From Phycisphaeraceae bacterium (GTDB lineage Bacteria; Planctomycetota; Phycisphaerae; Phycisphaerales; Phycisphaeraceae), in assembly GCA_020851735.1 (NCBI GenBank), contig JADZCD010000045.1, forward strand, positions 1-64,000: a stretch of 64,000 bases of DNA. The letters run 5' to 3'. Each line of letters opens with the position of its first letter. Within the stretch, counting starts at the first letter, position 1. Positions 7,533 to 14,811 of the stretch are shown in pieces. Under the pieces are notes generated by a model. That model had not been told where the DNA came from, ran no database searches, and saw nothing but the letters and a program-made list of their open reading frames with translations. The translations under genes were made by a program, and so were the position numbers.

Positions 7533-9161
7533 ATGAAAGAGACTACAAGTCAGCGTCGCGTGGAAATATACGACACGACCCTTCGGGATGGGGCCCAGGG
7601 CCTGGGGGTGACGTTCAGCCTGGTGGACAAGCTGAAAGTCACCGAGCGGTTGGACGCCCTGGGGGTGGATTACATCGAAGGGGGGTACCCGCTAAGTAAT
7701 CCCAAGGACGAGGCTTACTTTCGGGATGTGCGCAAGCTTGAGCTGCGCCACGCCAAGGTGTGCGCGTTCGGCATGACCCGACGCAAGGGGATCAAGCCGG
7801 GGGACGATCCGGGGATGAAGGCGCTGGTGGAGGCCAGGACGCCGGTGATCACCATCGTGGGTAAGACCTGGGACCTGCACGTGGACGAGGTGCTGGGGGT
7901 TTCGCGGCAGGAAAACCTGGACATGATCCGGGAATCGGTGGATTTTTGTCGGCAGGAGGGCAGCGAGGTGTTTTATGACGCCGAGCACCTGTTCGACGGA
8001 TTTAAGGCCAACCGGGACTACGCCCTGCAGACGCTGCGGGCGGCGGTGGAAGGCGGGGCGAGCCGGCTGGTGCTTTGCGACACCAACGGGGGATCGCTGC
8101 CGGCGTGGGTGGCGCAGGTGATCGGGGAGATCCGCCAGGCCCTGGGGGCGGCGGTGCAACTGGGCATCCACCCGCACAACGACGGCGGGTTGGCGGTGGC
8201 CAACGCGCTGGCGGCGGTGGAGGCGGGGGCGATGCAGGTGCAGGGGACGATCAACGGCATAGGCGAACGCTGCGGGAACGTGGATTTGACGACGGTGGCG
8301 GCTAATTTGCGCTTGAAGATGGGGCATGACTGCTTGCGGGCGGCGGCGTTGGGCAAGCTGACGGAGACGAGCCGGTTTGTGTATGAGACGGCGAATCTGA
8401 CCATCGTGCCGGGGCAGCCGTTCGTGGGTCCAGCGGCGTTCGCGCACAAGGGGGGGATGCACGTGCACGCGATACAGCGCAACGCGCACAGCTATGAGCA
8501 CATCGACCCGCGGGAAGTAGGCAACGAGAGGCAAGTGCTGGTCAGCGAGTTGTCCGGGGCGAGCAACATCGCCGCGATGCTGGGGCAGAAGTTTAATCTG
8601 GCGGACAACAAGGCGCTGCAGCGCCAGGTGCTCGAGCGGGTGCAGAACTTAGAGCACCAGGGGTATCAGTTTGAGGCGGCGCTGGCGAGCTTTGAGCTGA
8701 TCCTGCACGAGGTGCTGGGGCATGGGCGGAGGTTCTGGGATCTGGATCACTACCGTTGTGTGATTTCCAAGCTGGCGGAGGCGGACCCGACGACGGAGGC
8801 GATCGTGAAGCTGCAGGTCAACGGCCAGGCGGAGCACCAGGTGGCGGAAGGCGACGGTCCGGTGAACGCGCTGGACGGAGCGCTGCGTAAATGCCTGCGC
8901 CCGCACTATCCGCAGATCGACCAGGTGCACCTGCGCGATTACAAGGTGCGGGTGGTCAACCCGACGGCGGAGACGGCGGCGAAGGTGCGGGTGATCGCGC
9001 AGTTCGCGGTGGCGGGCCCAAACGGCCAAAACAGCGGGGCCAACAGCTCGCAGCACATCGCCACGGTGGGCGTGGATGAGAATATCGTCGACGCGTCGTG
9101 GCAGGCGATCACGGATGCGTTTACGTATCACTTGCTTGAGACGGGGGCGAAGGGGAAGTGA
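7533..9161 (+). CDS. cimA: (R)-citramalate synthase
   Basis: Condenses pyruvate and acetyl-CoA to (R)-citramalate, the first step of threonine-independent isoleucine synthesis. DRE-TIM metallolyase barrel at about residues 10-280: DTTLRDGAQG (14-23), metal ligands in HPHNDGG (213-219), GTINGIGERCGN (238-249). The C-terminal third is a LeuA-type regulatory dimer domain, where end-product feedback by isoleucine is expected. The 542-residue length and the early KTWDLHVDEV motif fit the long CimA type rather than LeuA. The ATG at 7533 is chosen because AAGGTGAG lies about 7 nt upstream; an in-frame codon at 7452 would add 27 repeat-derived residues. Controlled by the leader attenuator. Confidence 0.93.
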   Translation: MKETTSQRRVEIYDTTLRDGAQGLGVTFSLVDKLKVTERLDALGVDYIEGGYPLSNPKDEAYFRDVRKLELRHAKVCAFGMTRRKGIKPGDDPGMKALVEARTPVITIVGKTWDLHVDEVLGVSRQENLDMIRESVDFCRQEGSEVFYDAEHLFDGFKANRDYALQTLRAAVEGGASRLVLCDTNGGSLPAWVAQVIGEIRQALGAAVQLGIHPHNDGGLAVANALAAVEAGAMQVQGTINGIGERCGNVDLTTVAANLRLKMGHDCLRAAALGKLTETSRFVYETANLTIVPGQPFVGPAAFAHKGGMHVHAIQRNAHSYEHIDPREVGNERQVLVSELSGASNIAAMLGQKFNLADNKALQRQVLERVQNLEHQGYQFEAALASFELILHEVLGHGRRFWDLDHYRCVISKLAEADPTTEAIVKLQVNGQAEHQVAEGDGPVNALDGALRKCLRPHYPQIDQVHLRDYKVRVVNPTAETAAKVRVIAQFAVAGPNGQNSGANSSQHIATVGVDENIVDASWQAITDAFTYHLLETGAKGK

Positions 9162-9374
9162 TAGGGGCGGATGGTGAAGGGGCGGGGCGGGAACATTCCG
9201 AGGGCCGGGGGCGGGGGCAGGGAGAGGGGGAGAGGGGGGGAGGGGGGGTTTTGGTTTTTTGGAGGTCTAACCGCTGGCTTCCGCCAGCGGCTGTGGGGAG
9301 GGGGGAAGGCGGGGGATGGGGGGGAGAGCGGGAAAAAGATGGAGGGAAGGGGAATGAGATGGCGGGCGGGGCGC
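9162..9374. other. G-rich spacer after cimA
   Basis: No gene. The plus strand carries many runs of four or more G (9180-9250 and 9296-9345). A hairpin CCGCTGGC-TTCC-GCCAGCGG lies at about 9271-9290. It has no clear T-run, so it is not called a terminator. Confidence 0.55.
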
Positions 9375-9402
9375 TTGCAGGGGAGCAGGCAGGGACTACA
9401 AT
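9375..9402 (+). promoter_or_regulatory. Promoter of tRNA-Arg
   Basis: TTGCAG (9375-9380), a 16-bp spacer and TACAAT (9397-9402), ending 12 bp before the tRNA. TACAAT also occurs as a likely -10 before atpC and uvrA. Confidence 0.55.
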
Positions 9403-9414
9403 CCCCCATCGGTC

Positions 9415-9488
9415 GCACCGGTAGCTCAATTGGATAGAGCACCTGACTACGGATCAGGCGGTTGGGAGTTCGAGTCTCTCCCGGTGCA
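9415..9488 (+). tRNA. tRNA-Arg (anticodon ACG)
   Basis: A full cloverleaf can be drawn. The acceptor GCACCGG pairs with CCGGTGC, with discriminator A9488. The D arm holds GCTC/GAGC. The anticodon stem CCTGA/TCAGG encloses loop CTACGGA with anticodon ACG at 9449-9451. The T arm GGGAG/CTCTC encloses TTCGAGT. ACG is normally edited to ICG and reads CGU, CGC and CGA. The CCA end is not encoded. The mcsA-mcsB arginine kinase genes follow 260 bp downstream; the link is probably coincidental. Confidence 0.96.
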
Positions 9489-9750
9489 TTGCTTGATTCC
9501 TATCTTGCCTTGACTCCCCATTTTCTCGGCCAAAGTCGTATATTGCCTGTGGGCGGCGGCGCGACGGTGAATTCTCAAGGGTAAACCCGCAAGGCGTCGG
9601 CGAAACGGCGGGAGAAATACCCGAAGTTACCGAAGGGCCTGGAGATTTCCCAAATTCCTCGGTTTGGAATGCGTGCCAAGCATTGAACCGGGGGGAACGG
9701 GCTCATAAAATCTTCGGCGACGGTGCGGGTTTATCCGCCTTGGAGTCGAT

Positions 9751-10245
9751 ATGAAGTGCAAATGCGATAAATGCGACCAGCCGGCGACCCACCACATGGT
9801 GGAGATCAGCGGAGGCAAGAAGGTCGAACGACATCTGTGCGACGCCCATGCGGCGGAAGAGGGATTGGTTAAGGCGGTCAACACGCCGATCAATCAACTG
9901 CTGACGAATCTGGTCAAGCTCCACAGCGGGGTGAGCCCGCAGGAAGATATGGTCTGCGAGCACTGCGGGATGACGTTCAGCCAGTTCCGCGAGCAGAGGC
10001 TTTTGGGGTGTCCTAACTGCTATCGGGCGATGGAGGCGGGATTGGGGCCACTCTTGGAGCAGGCGCACGGGGGGGCGACGCACCACGTGGGCAAGGTGCC
10101 GCGGCGGGGAGGCGGGGCGGAAGAGAGGCAGAATCTGATTCTGCGCATGCGCAAGCGGCTGGAGGAGGCGGTGGGGGAAGAGGATTACGAACTGGCGGCG
10201 CGGTTGCGGGATGAGATCCGCCGGTTTGAGGAGCACGTATCTTGA
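9751..10245 (+). CDS. mcsA: McsA, zinc-binding activator of protein arginine kinase
   Basis: Partner and activator of the McsB kinase. Cys pairs typical of McsA are present near the N-terminus (CKCDKC), in the middle (CEHCGM) and before residue 95 (GCPNC), consistent with zinc binding. The last 40 residues form a UVR-type coiled helix pair (ERQNLILRMRKRLEEAV, YELAARLRDEIRR) as in UvrB/UvrC. The 164 residues are near family length. It overlaps mcsB by 4 bp (TTGA), implying coupled translation. Unlike the Bacillus operon, neither ctsR nor clpC lies beside it. Confidence 0.92.
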   Translation: MKCKCDKCDQPATHHMVEISGGKKVERHLCDAHAAEEGLVKAVNTPINQLLTNLVKLHSGVSPQEDMVCEHCGMTFSQFREQRLLGCPNCYRAMEAGLGPLLEQAHGGATHHVGKVPRRGGGAEERQNLILRMRKRLEEAVGEEDYELAARLRDEIRRFEEHVS

Positions 10246-11306
10246 CGCTGCATGACATGACGGAACATGCCGGCGAATGGCTGCGCGGGGAAGGCCCGCA
10301 CAGTGAGATTGTGATTTCCAGCCGGGTGAGGCTGGCGCGGAACCTGGCGGGGTTTCCGTTTGTGAATCGCGCCAATCGGCGGCAACGGCTGGAGGTGCTC
10401 GAGCGCTGCCGGGAGGCGCTGGTGGACAGCAAGCTGGGGGTGTGCGCGCTGTGGGTGGATCTGCCGGCGAGCCCGGAGATGGATCGGCAATTGCTGGTCG
10501 AGCGGCACCTGATCAGCCGGCAGCACGCCAAGGGAGGCCCGGAGTCGCCGCGAGCGGTGGCGATCGGCGAGCTGGAGACGTGCGCGGTGATGGTGAACGA
10601 GGAGGATCACCTGCGCATCCAGGTGTTGCGCTGCGGGATGCAGATCAGCGGGGCGTATGATCAGATCGATCAGCTTGACGACGCGTTGGAGGCGAAGCTG
10701 GACATGGCGTATTCCCCGCGCTGGGGGTATCTGACGGCCTGCCCGACGAACGTGGGGACGGGCGTGCGGGTGAGCGTGATGCTGCATTTGCCGGCGCTGC
10801 GGCTGACGGGGGAGATTGAAAAGGTTCGGCGGGCGGCGAGGGACATGCACCTGGCGGTGCGGGGGTTTTTCGGGGAGGGATCCGAGGCGCTGGGGGACTT
10901 GTATCAGATCTCCAATCAGTCGTCGCTGGGCAGGACGGAGCAGGAGATTCTTTCGGACTTTCAGAACGTGGTGGTGCCGCAGATCATCGCGTATGAGCAG
11001 CAGGCGCGGCAGGCGCTGGTGCGGTATCGGCCGTCGCTGTTGGACGACAAGATCTGGCGGGCGTGGGGGGTGTTGACGCACGCGCGGGTGCTGGGGGCTG
11101 AGGAAGTGCTGGGGTTGCTCAGCCACCTGCGGATGGGGGTGAACTTAGGGCGGATCAATACGGTGGACATCCGCACGATCAACGAGCTGTTTCTGCTGAC
11201 GCAGCCGGCGCACCTGCAGAAACTGACGGGCTGCGAAATGGATCAGGCCCAGCGGCGCGAGGCGCGGGCGAGGCTGATCCGCAGGCAGTTGGGGACGGGG
11301 GCGTAG
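10242..11306 (+). CDS. mcsB: Protein arginine kinase McsB
   Basis: Phosphagen-kinase-fold enzyme that phosphorylates arginine side chains of proteins; in Bacillus this marks proteins for ClpCP. SSRVRLARNLAGFP near residue 26 and CPTNVGTG (Cys167) are the family signatures, and the acidic pair Glu120-Glu121 sits where the catalytic glutamates are expected. It is 354 residues long. The unusual TTG at 10242 is chosen because GAGGAG lies 8 nt upstream and it overlaps the mcsA stop; the first ATG (10257) would be 23 nt from that site. Confidence 0.93.
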   Translation: MTLHDMTEHAGEWLRGEGPHSEIVISSRVRLARNLAGFPFVNRANRRQRLEVLERCREALVDSKLGVCALWVDLPASPEMDRQLLVERHLISRQHAKGGPESPRAVAIGELETCAVMVNEEDHLRIQVLRCGMQISGAYDQIDQLDDALEAKLDMAYSPRWGYLTACPTNVGTGVRVSVMLHLPALRLTGEIEKVRRAARDMHLAVRGFFGEGSEALGDLYQISNQSSLGRTEQEILSDFQNVVVPQIIAYEQQARQALVRYRPSLLDDKIWRAWGVLTHARVLGAEEVLGLLSHLRMGVNLGRINTVDIRTINELFLLTQPAHLQKLTGCEMDQAQRREARARLIRRQLGTGA

Positions 11307-11334
11307 GACGCGGAGCTGGGGGAGAGGAAGAGGA

Positions 11335-11504
11335 TTCACCGCAGAGGTCGCGGAGGACGCGGAGATAAGACAATAAGAATTAGCGGCGGATAGACGCAGC
11401 TAGAGGCGACCAGACTGTCGCCAAGAATTGGGCGTGACAAGTTTGGGTTCTTTCTGAGTTTTCTGCGGCTAACTCTCTGCTATCTCGGCGTGCTCAGCGG
11501 TAAA
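11335..11504. repeat. Inverted-repeat intergenic element 1 (GAG-periodic arms)
   Basis: Left arm 11335-11370 (ACCGCAGAGGTCGCGGAGG and on) and right arm 11471-11504 are imperfect inverse copies rich in regularly spaced GAG/CTC. About 100 bp of unrelated DNA separates them. Same architecture as the elements at 29478-29570 and 61301-61452. The rest of the 11307-11675 gap holds AT-rich DNA before the PEP-CTERM gene. Confidence 0.65.
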
Positions 11505-11675
11505 AAAACTGTTTTTCAAGTGTTTTGTGGGAAAATGTGTGCAAAAATCACTTGATTTATCTTGAGCTAACTATAAACTATCATTAAGTTCGATTTGTGT
11601 CAGCTTTTTCGGAATTTAGGCAAGATGTAGGGTCATTTTCGTTCTAAGAATTAGCTTTCGAGGGAGCCAAGCAAA

Positions 11676-13199
11676 ATGCGTTTATTTGCCTTAAGCCGCG
11701 TGGCCTGTGCGGCGACGTTTGCGGGTGTAGTGCTGTCAGTATCGGCCCTACCGGTACTTGGGGCATACCTGCCCATTTATGGCGGGCCGACGTACACGCC
11801 GGGGGAGGGGGGGTATGGTCACATAAACATGGAGGTCAATCCAGGTTCGTCCGTTGGGAACGGTGTTGCTGGCGGGGGAGCCCAACGGATTGACGCATTA
11901 GGCAATGTCGTAGGTAATTGTCCAATTCGATGGGATGCCTCAGGTCTTCCAGCTGACGAACTAGAAGTATTGGGAGCAACCACGAATGGTGTTACTACAT
12001 ATTACAATGGATATGAAGGCAGAGTAATCGCCATCAATGAACTTGGTACCTCAGTTGGCATTGCAACCAAGTATAATGCTTTAGGTCAATCACTCGGTTT
12101 GCGTGCTGTTCGTTGGAATGCTGGTTCGAAGGCGGCAACAGAGTTAGATAATTTAGGAATTGATTCTAACGATTCTGCAACCGGTATCGCATATGCGATA
12201 AATGACGCTGGAGTCATTGTTGGTTGTGTAGACATATTCAACCTACATGGTCTTTCAGGTCAGCAAGCTGTGCGATGGGACAGTGTGAGCACAGTGGCTA
12301 CAAAATTAGACGGTCTAGGCAGCAGTGCAGCTGGTTACTCGTTCAGTTCTGCCTACGCACTGAACGCTGCCGGTGTCACTGTGGGCTCTGCGTCCAAGTA
12401 TGATATGCAAGGAAATTGGCTGGGTGAGCGACCTGTACGTTGGGCTGCTTTGGGAACAACAGTCACGGAATTAGGCGTACTAGGTACTCGAAGTGATGGC
12501 GTTGCTTTTGGTAAAGCTAATGCAATTAATTCAGTTGGAACAACAGTCGGTGTCGTTGAAAAACTTGATGTTAACTCCAATGGCCCTCGTGCTGTGCGTT
12601 GGGAGGCTACATCCTCAGAGGCTATTGAGCTGGGAATTCTTGGCATTAACACAACATATGGCTACTCTGTGAGCGAAGGTTACGACATAAATGACAGCGG
12701 TTCCATCGTAGGATACGCCGCAAAATATGATATCACAGGCAAGTATCTTGGCGATCGTGCTGTGCGTTGGGACGCTTCGGATACAAAAGCGGTAGAATTG
12801 GGTATATTAGGCACACAAGTCAGCGGCCTTACGGCTACCATGGCCTTTTCTGTTAACAACGGTGGCGTAGTTGTGGGCTGGGTCTCCAGGTACGACGATT
12901 TGGGAAATTATGTTGGTGAAGTTGCCACTTTCTGGGGTCTCGACAATGTCGCTGTCGATCTGAACACATTGATCGATCCGGCTTCCGGGTGGACCCTCAT
13001 CGACGGCCGTGACATCAACGATAGTGGCTGGATCGCGGGTACCGGCATGTACGACCCGGATGGCGTAGGCGGGCAGGACGCTTATGAGCGTCTGTGGCTG
13101 ATGCAGGTGCCGGCGGCGGTGCCGGAGCCGGGAGTGGGGGTGGCGATGGCTGTGGGAGCGCTGGGATTGATGATTGGTCAGGGGAAGAGAGCGGTTTGA
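11676..13199 (+). CDS. PEP-CTERM protein with seven HAF-type repeats
   Basis: Secreted protein of unknown function. A signal peptide covers about residues 1-30 (SRVACAATFAGVVLSVSALP). The body holds seven copies of a roughly 60-residue unit built on (A/P)VRW....ATEL..LG followed by A.AIN..G..VG, the HAF extracellular repeat type, likely forming a beta-propeller-like or solenoid fold. The C-terminus ends VPEPGVGVAMAVGALGLMIG plus a basic tail, the PEP-CTERM sorting signal recognised by an exosortase. The central repeats are clearly AT-richer than all neighbours, while both ends look native. GAGGGAG lies about 10 nt before the ATG. Confidence 0.9.
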   Translation: MRLFALSRVACAATFAGVVLSVSALPVLGAYLPIYGGPTYTPGEGGYGHINMEVNPGSSVGNGVAGGGAQRIDALGNVVGNCPIRWDASGLPADELEVLGATTNGVTTYYNGYEGRVIAINELGTSVGIATKYNALGQSLGLRAVRWNAGSKAATELDNLGIDSNDSATGIAYAINDAGVIVGCVDIFNLHGLSGQQAVRWDSVSTVATKLDGLGSSAAGYSFSSAYALNAAGVTVGSASKYDMQGNWLGERPVRWAALGTTVTELGVLGTRSDGVAFGKANAINSVGTTVGVVEKLDVNSNGPRAVRWEATSSEAIELGILGINTTYGYSVSEGYDINDSGSIVGYAAKYDITGKYLGDRAVRWDASDTKAVELGILGTQVSGLTATMAFSVNNGGVVVGWVSRYDDLGNYVGEVATFWGLDNVAVDLNTLIDPASGWTLIDGRDINDSGWIAGTGMYDPDGVGGQDAYERLWLMQVPAAVPEPGVGVAMAVGALGLMIGQGKRAV

Positions 13200-13223
13200 T
13201 AGGTGCATGTGGGGCCGCATTAG

Positions 13224-13256
13224 CACGCAGCACGCTGGGCGATGCTGTGGAGCACC
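13224..13256 (+). repeat. REP-like palindrome, copy 2 (diverged)
   Basis: CACGCAGCACGCTGGGCGA followed by TGCTGTG and GCACC. It aligns with the palindrome at 153-186 but with an imperfect stem. AGGTGC (13201-13206) and GCACCT (13252-13257) form an outer inverted repeat. Confidence 0.55.
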
Positions 13257-13373
13257 TGACGAAGTAGCCCGGGCAGCCAGAGCCACACCCTCTCCTGGCC
13301 TCCCCCTCCGAGAGGGGGAGAAAGAAGACGGATACCTGGGACTTGCTTCCAGGGACGCGGGCTTGGGAATCAA

Positions 13374-13407
13374 CACACAGCAGCCTTTGGCCTGCTGTGT
13401 GGCACCC
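13374..13407 (+). repeat. REP-like palindrome, copy 3
   Basis: ACACAGCAG (13375-13383) pairs with CTGCTGTGT (13392-13400) around a CCTTTGGC loop and is followed by GGCACCC. Almost identical to the copy at 31014-31047, 18 kb away. Confidence 0.7.
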
Positions 13408-13633
13408 GAATAAATCCACACGTTACGTTTCGGCTTGGAGGGGAGCATAAATAAAACTTATGCCAATTTTGTCGCGCGGCGCGGGGGAGAAAACAACCGC
13501 GGCGGGGCGGTGATTTTTGGTGGTTGGCGCAGTTGCATAGTTGGCGGATGGGCTTAAGCTGACACGCCAGGGGTGTGGATGGCGGGGACGGCGATCTTCC
13601 GGAGGCGATCGCCCGCGAGACGAAGAGACGTAC

Positions 13634-13652
13634 CCCCCGGCTGAGCCGGGGG
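13634..13652. repeat. GC palindrome CCCCCGGC-TGA-GCCGGGGG
   Basis: An 8-bp perfect stem with a 3-nt loop, preceded by TAC and followed by CTGA. The same unit, flanks included, recurs at 16702-16720. Confidence 0.7.
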
Positions 13653-13813
13653 CTGATGATGCGGGGGAGGGGCGAAGCGGGGGCAAAACACCCGCCGCAT
13701 GCGGCGGGCTATATATGATACGAGCCTCGGGAGTCACTTCCGGAGGCGCCTGCCGGGGATAACTTCCGGGGGGTGGGCTAAAATCAGTCGGGCTGGATCA
13801 GGGAGGTTTGCGC

Positions 13814-14284
13814 ATGGGATTAAGAACGGACATATTGAATCAGCCGGTGGCGGATCTGCCTTTGCGGCCGCTGGTGAGCGTGCCGACGGGGACGCGGGTG
13901 CGGCAGGCGATGGTGAAGATGCGGGAGGCGAAGCTGGGCTGCGCGGTGGTGGTCGACGCGGAAGGTCGCCCGCTGGGCAAGTTCACCGAGCGGAGGCTGA
14001 TGTCGGCGTTATTGCAGAGCAGCAGGAATTTGGACGCGCCGGTGGACCTGTTCATGTTCGGGCAGGACGACTGCGTGACCGAGAGCGATCCGATCATACG
14101 CATGATCGAAAAGATGGATTCGCGCAAGCTGCGATTTGTGGTGGTGGTGGACGCCCAGGGCAAGGCGATCGCGTTGACGGGTCAGAAAGGCGTGATGGAA
14201 TTCGTGGCGGATCACTTCCCCCGGCACGTAAAGGTGCAGGAGATGCACGCGAAGCTGCACATGGACGAAAGGGAAGGGGCTTAA
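13814..14284 (+). CDS. CBS-domain protein (first of a pair)
   Basis: Small cytoplasmic protein consisting of two CBS motifs: residues about 10-65 (VPTGTRVRQAMVKMREAKLG, PLGKFTERRL) and about 75-140 (ITESDPIIRMI-like segment and KLRFVVVVDAQGKAIAL). Such pairs bind adenosyl nucleotides and regulate partner proteins. It has 156 residues. ATG 13814 is chosen because GGGAGG (13801-13806) lies 7 nt upstream; a TTG at 13808 would be too close to it. It is followed 3 bp later by another CBS gene, so the two probably form a heteromeric sensor. The target is unknown. Confidence 0.85.
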   Translation: MGLRTDILNQPVADLPLRPLVSVPTGTRVRQAMVKMREAKLGCAVVVDAEGRPLGKFTERRLMSALLQSSRNLDAPVDLFMFGQDDCVTESDPIIRMIEKMDSRKLRFVVVVDAQGKAIALTGQKGVMEFVADHFPRHVKVQEMHAKLHMDEREGA

Positions 14285-14287
14285 ACC

Positions 14288-14797
14288 ATGAGCTTACGAC
14301 CGCAGAGACAGGGCACTTCGCTGGACGCGTTCCGCGACCCTTTGAATAACTTTGATCCCCCGCCGTACCTGGACGAGATGGAGCGGCTGCTGGCGGAGGA
14401 CACGGTGCAGGCGATGGTCAGCACGCCGATCCGCACGGTGGGGCCCAACACGGAAGTGGATGACGTGCTGCGGATCATGGTGGAAAACGACATTGCCTGC
14501 GTGCTGGTGACCAGGGGCAATCGGCTGGAGGGGATTTTTTCCGAGCGGGACGTGCTGGTGAAAGTGGCGGAGCGCTACGACCAGGTTAAGACGGATCCGA
14601 TCAGCCGATTCATGACGGCCAACCCGGCCTGCGTGCACGAAACCGACAGCCCGGCGAAGGCGATCAACATCATGGCGGTGGGCGGGTTCCGGCACGTGCC
14701 GATTCTGGACGCGGATGACCGGGTGGTGGGACTTTTAGGCCCGCGACGGGTGACACGCTATCTGCAGGACGTGATCCGGCGGGCGGCGCAGAGCTGA
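14288..14797 (+). CDS. CBS-domain protein (second of a pair)
   Basis: 169 residues: about 40 N-terminal residues without recognised fold, then two CBS motifs (TVQAMVSTPIRTVGPNTEVD, GIFSERDVLVKV; then FMTANPACVHETDSPAKAIN, FRHVPILDADDRVVG). The arrangement is closer to canonical than in its neighbour. The two share no obvious catalytic domain. Expected to bind AMP, ATP or similar and form a Bateman module dimer with the upstream gene product. Its transcript probably ends at the terminator at 14834-14863. Confidence 0.87.
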   Translation: MSLRPQRQGTSLDAFRDPLNNFDPPPYLDEMERLLAEDTVQAMVSTPIRTVGPNTEVDDVLRIMVENDIACVLVTRGNRLEGIFSERDVLVKVAERYDQVKTDPISRFMTANPACVHETDSPAKAINIMAVGGFRHVPILDADDRVVGLLGPRRVTRYLQDVIRRAAQS

Positions 14798-14811
14798 GGT
14801 TTTGAGCGGGA

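Larger units (their letters stand above)
13200..13813. other. Intergenic repeat cluster
   Basis: No gene supported over about 610 bp. It holds two REP-like palindromes, a CTCCCCCTC-CGA-GAGGGGGAG hairpin (13300-13320), the palindrome at 13634-13652, a second GC palindrome CCCGCCGC-AT-GCGGCGGG (13691-13708) and one copy of ACTTCCGGGGG (13762-13772). A TAAAAT at 13779-13784 may be the -10 of the CBS genes, but no -35 is evident. Confidence 0.7.

Noticed and set aside
9489-9750. Possible riboswitch before mcsA
   Set aside because: Some short complementary segments (GGGTAAACCC and others) are present, but no known riboswitch core could be matched and no terminator or sequestered ribosome site was seen.
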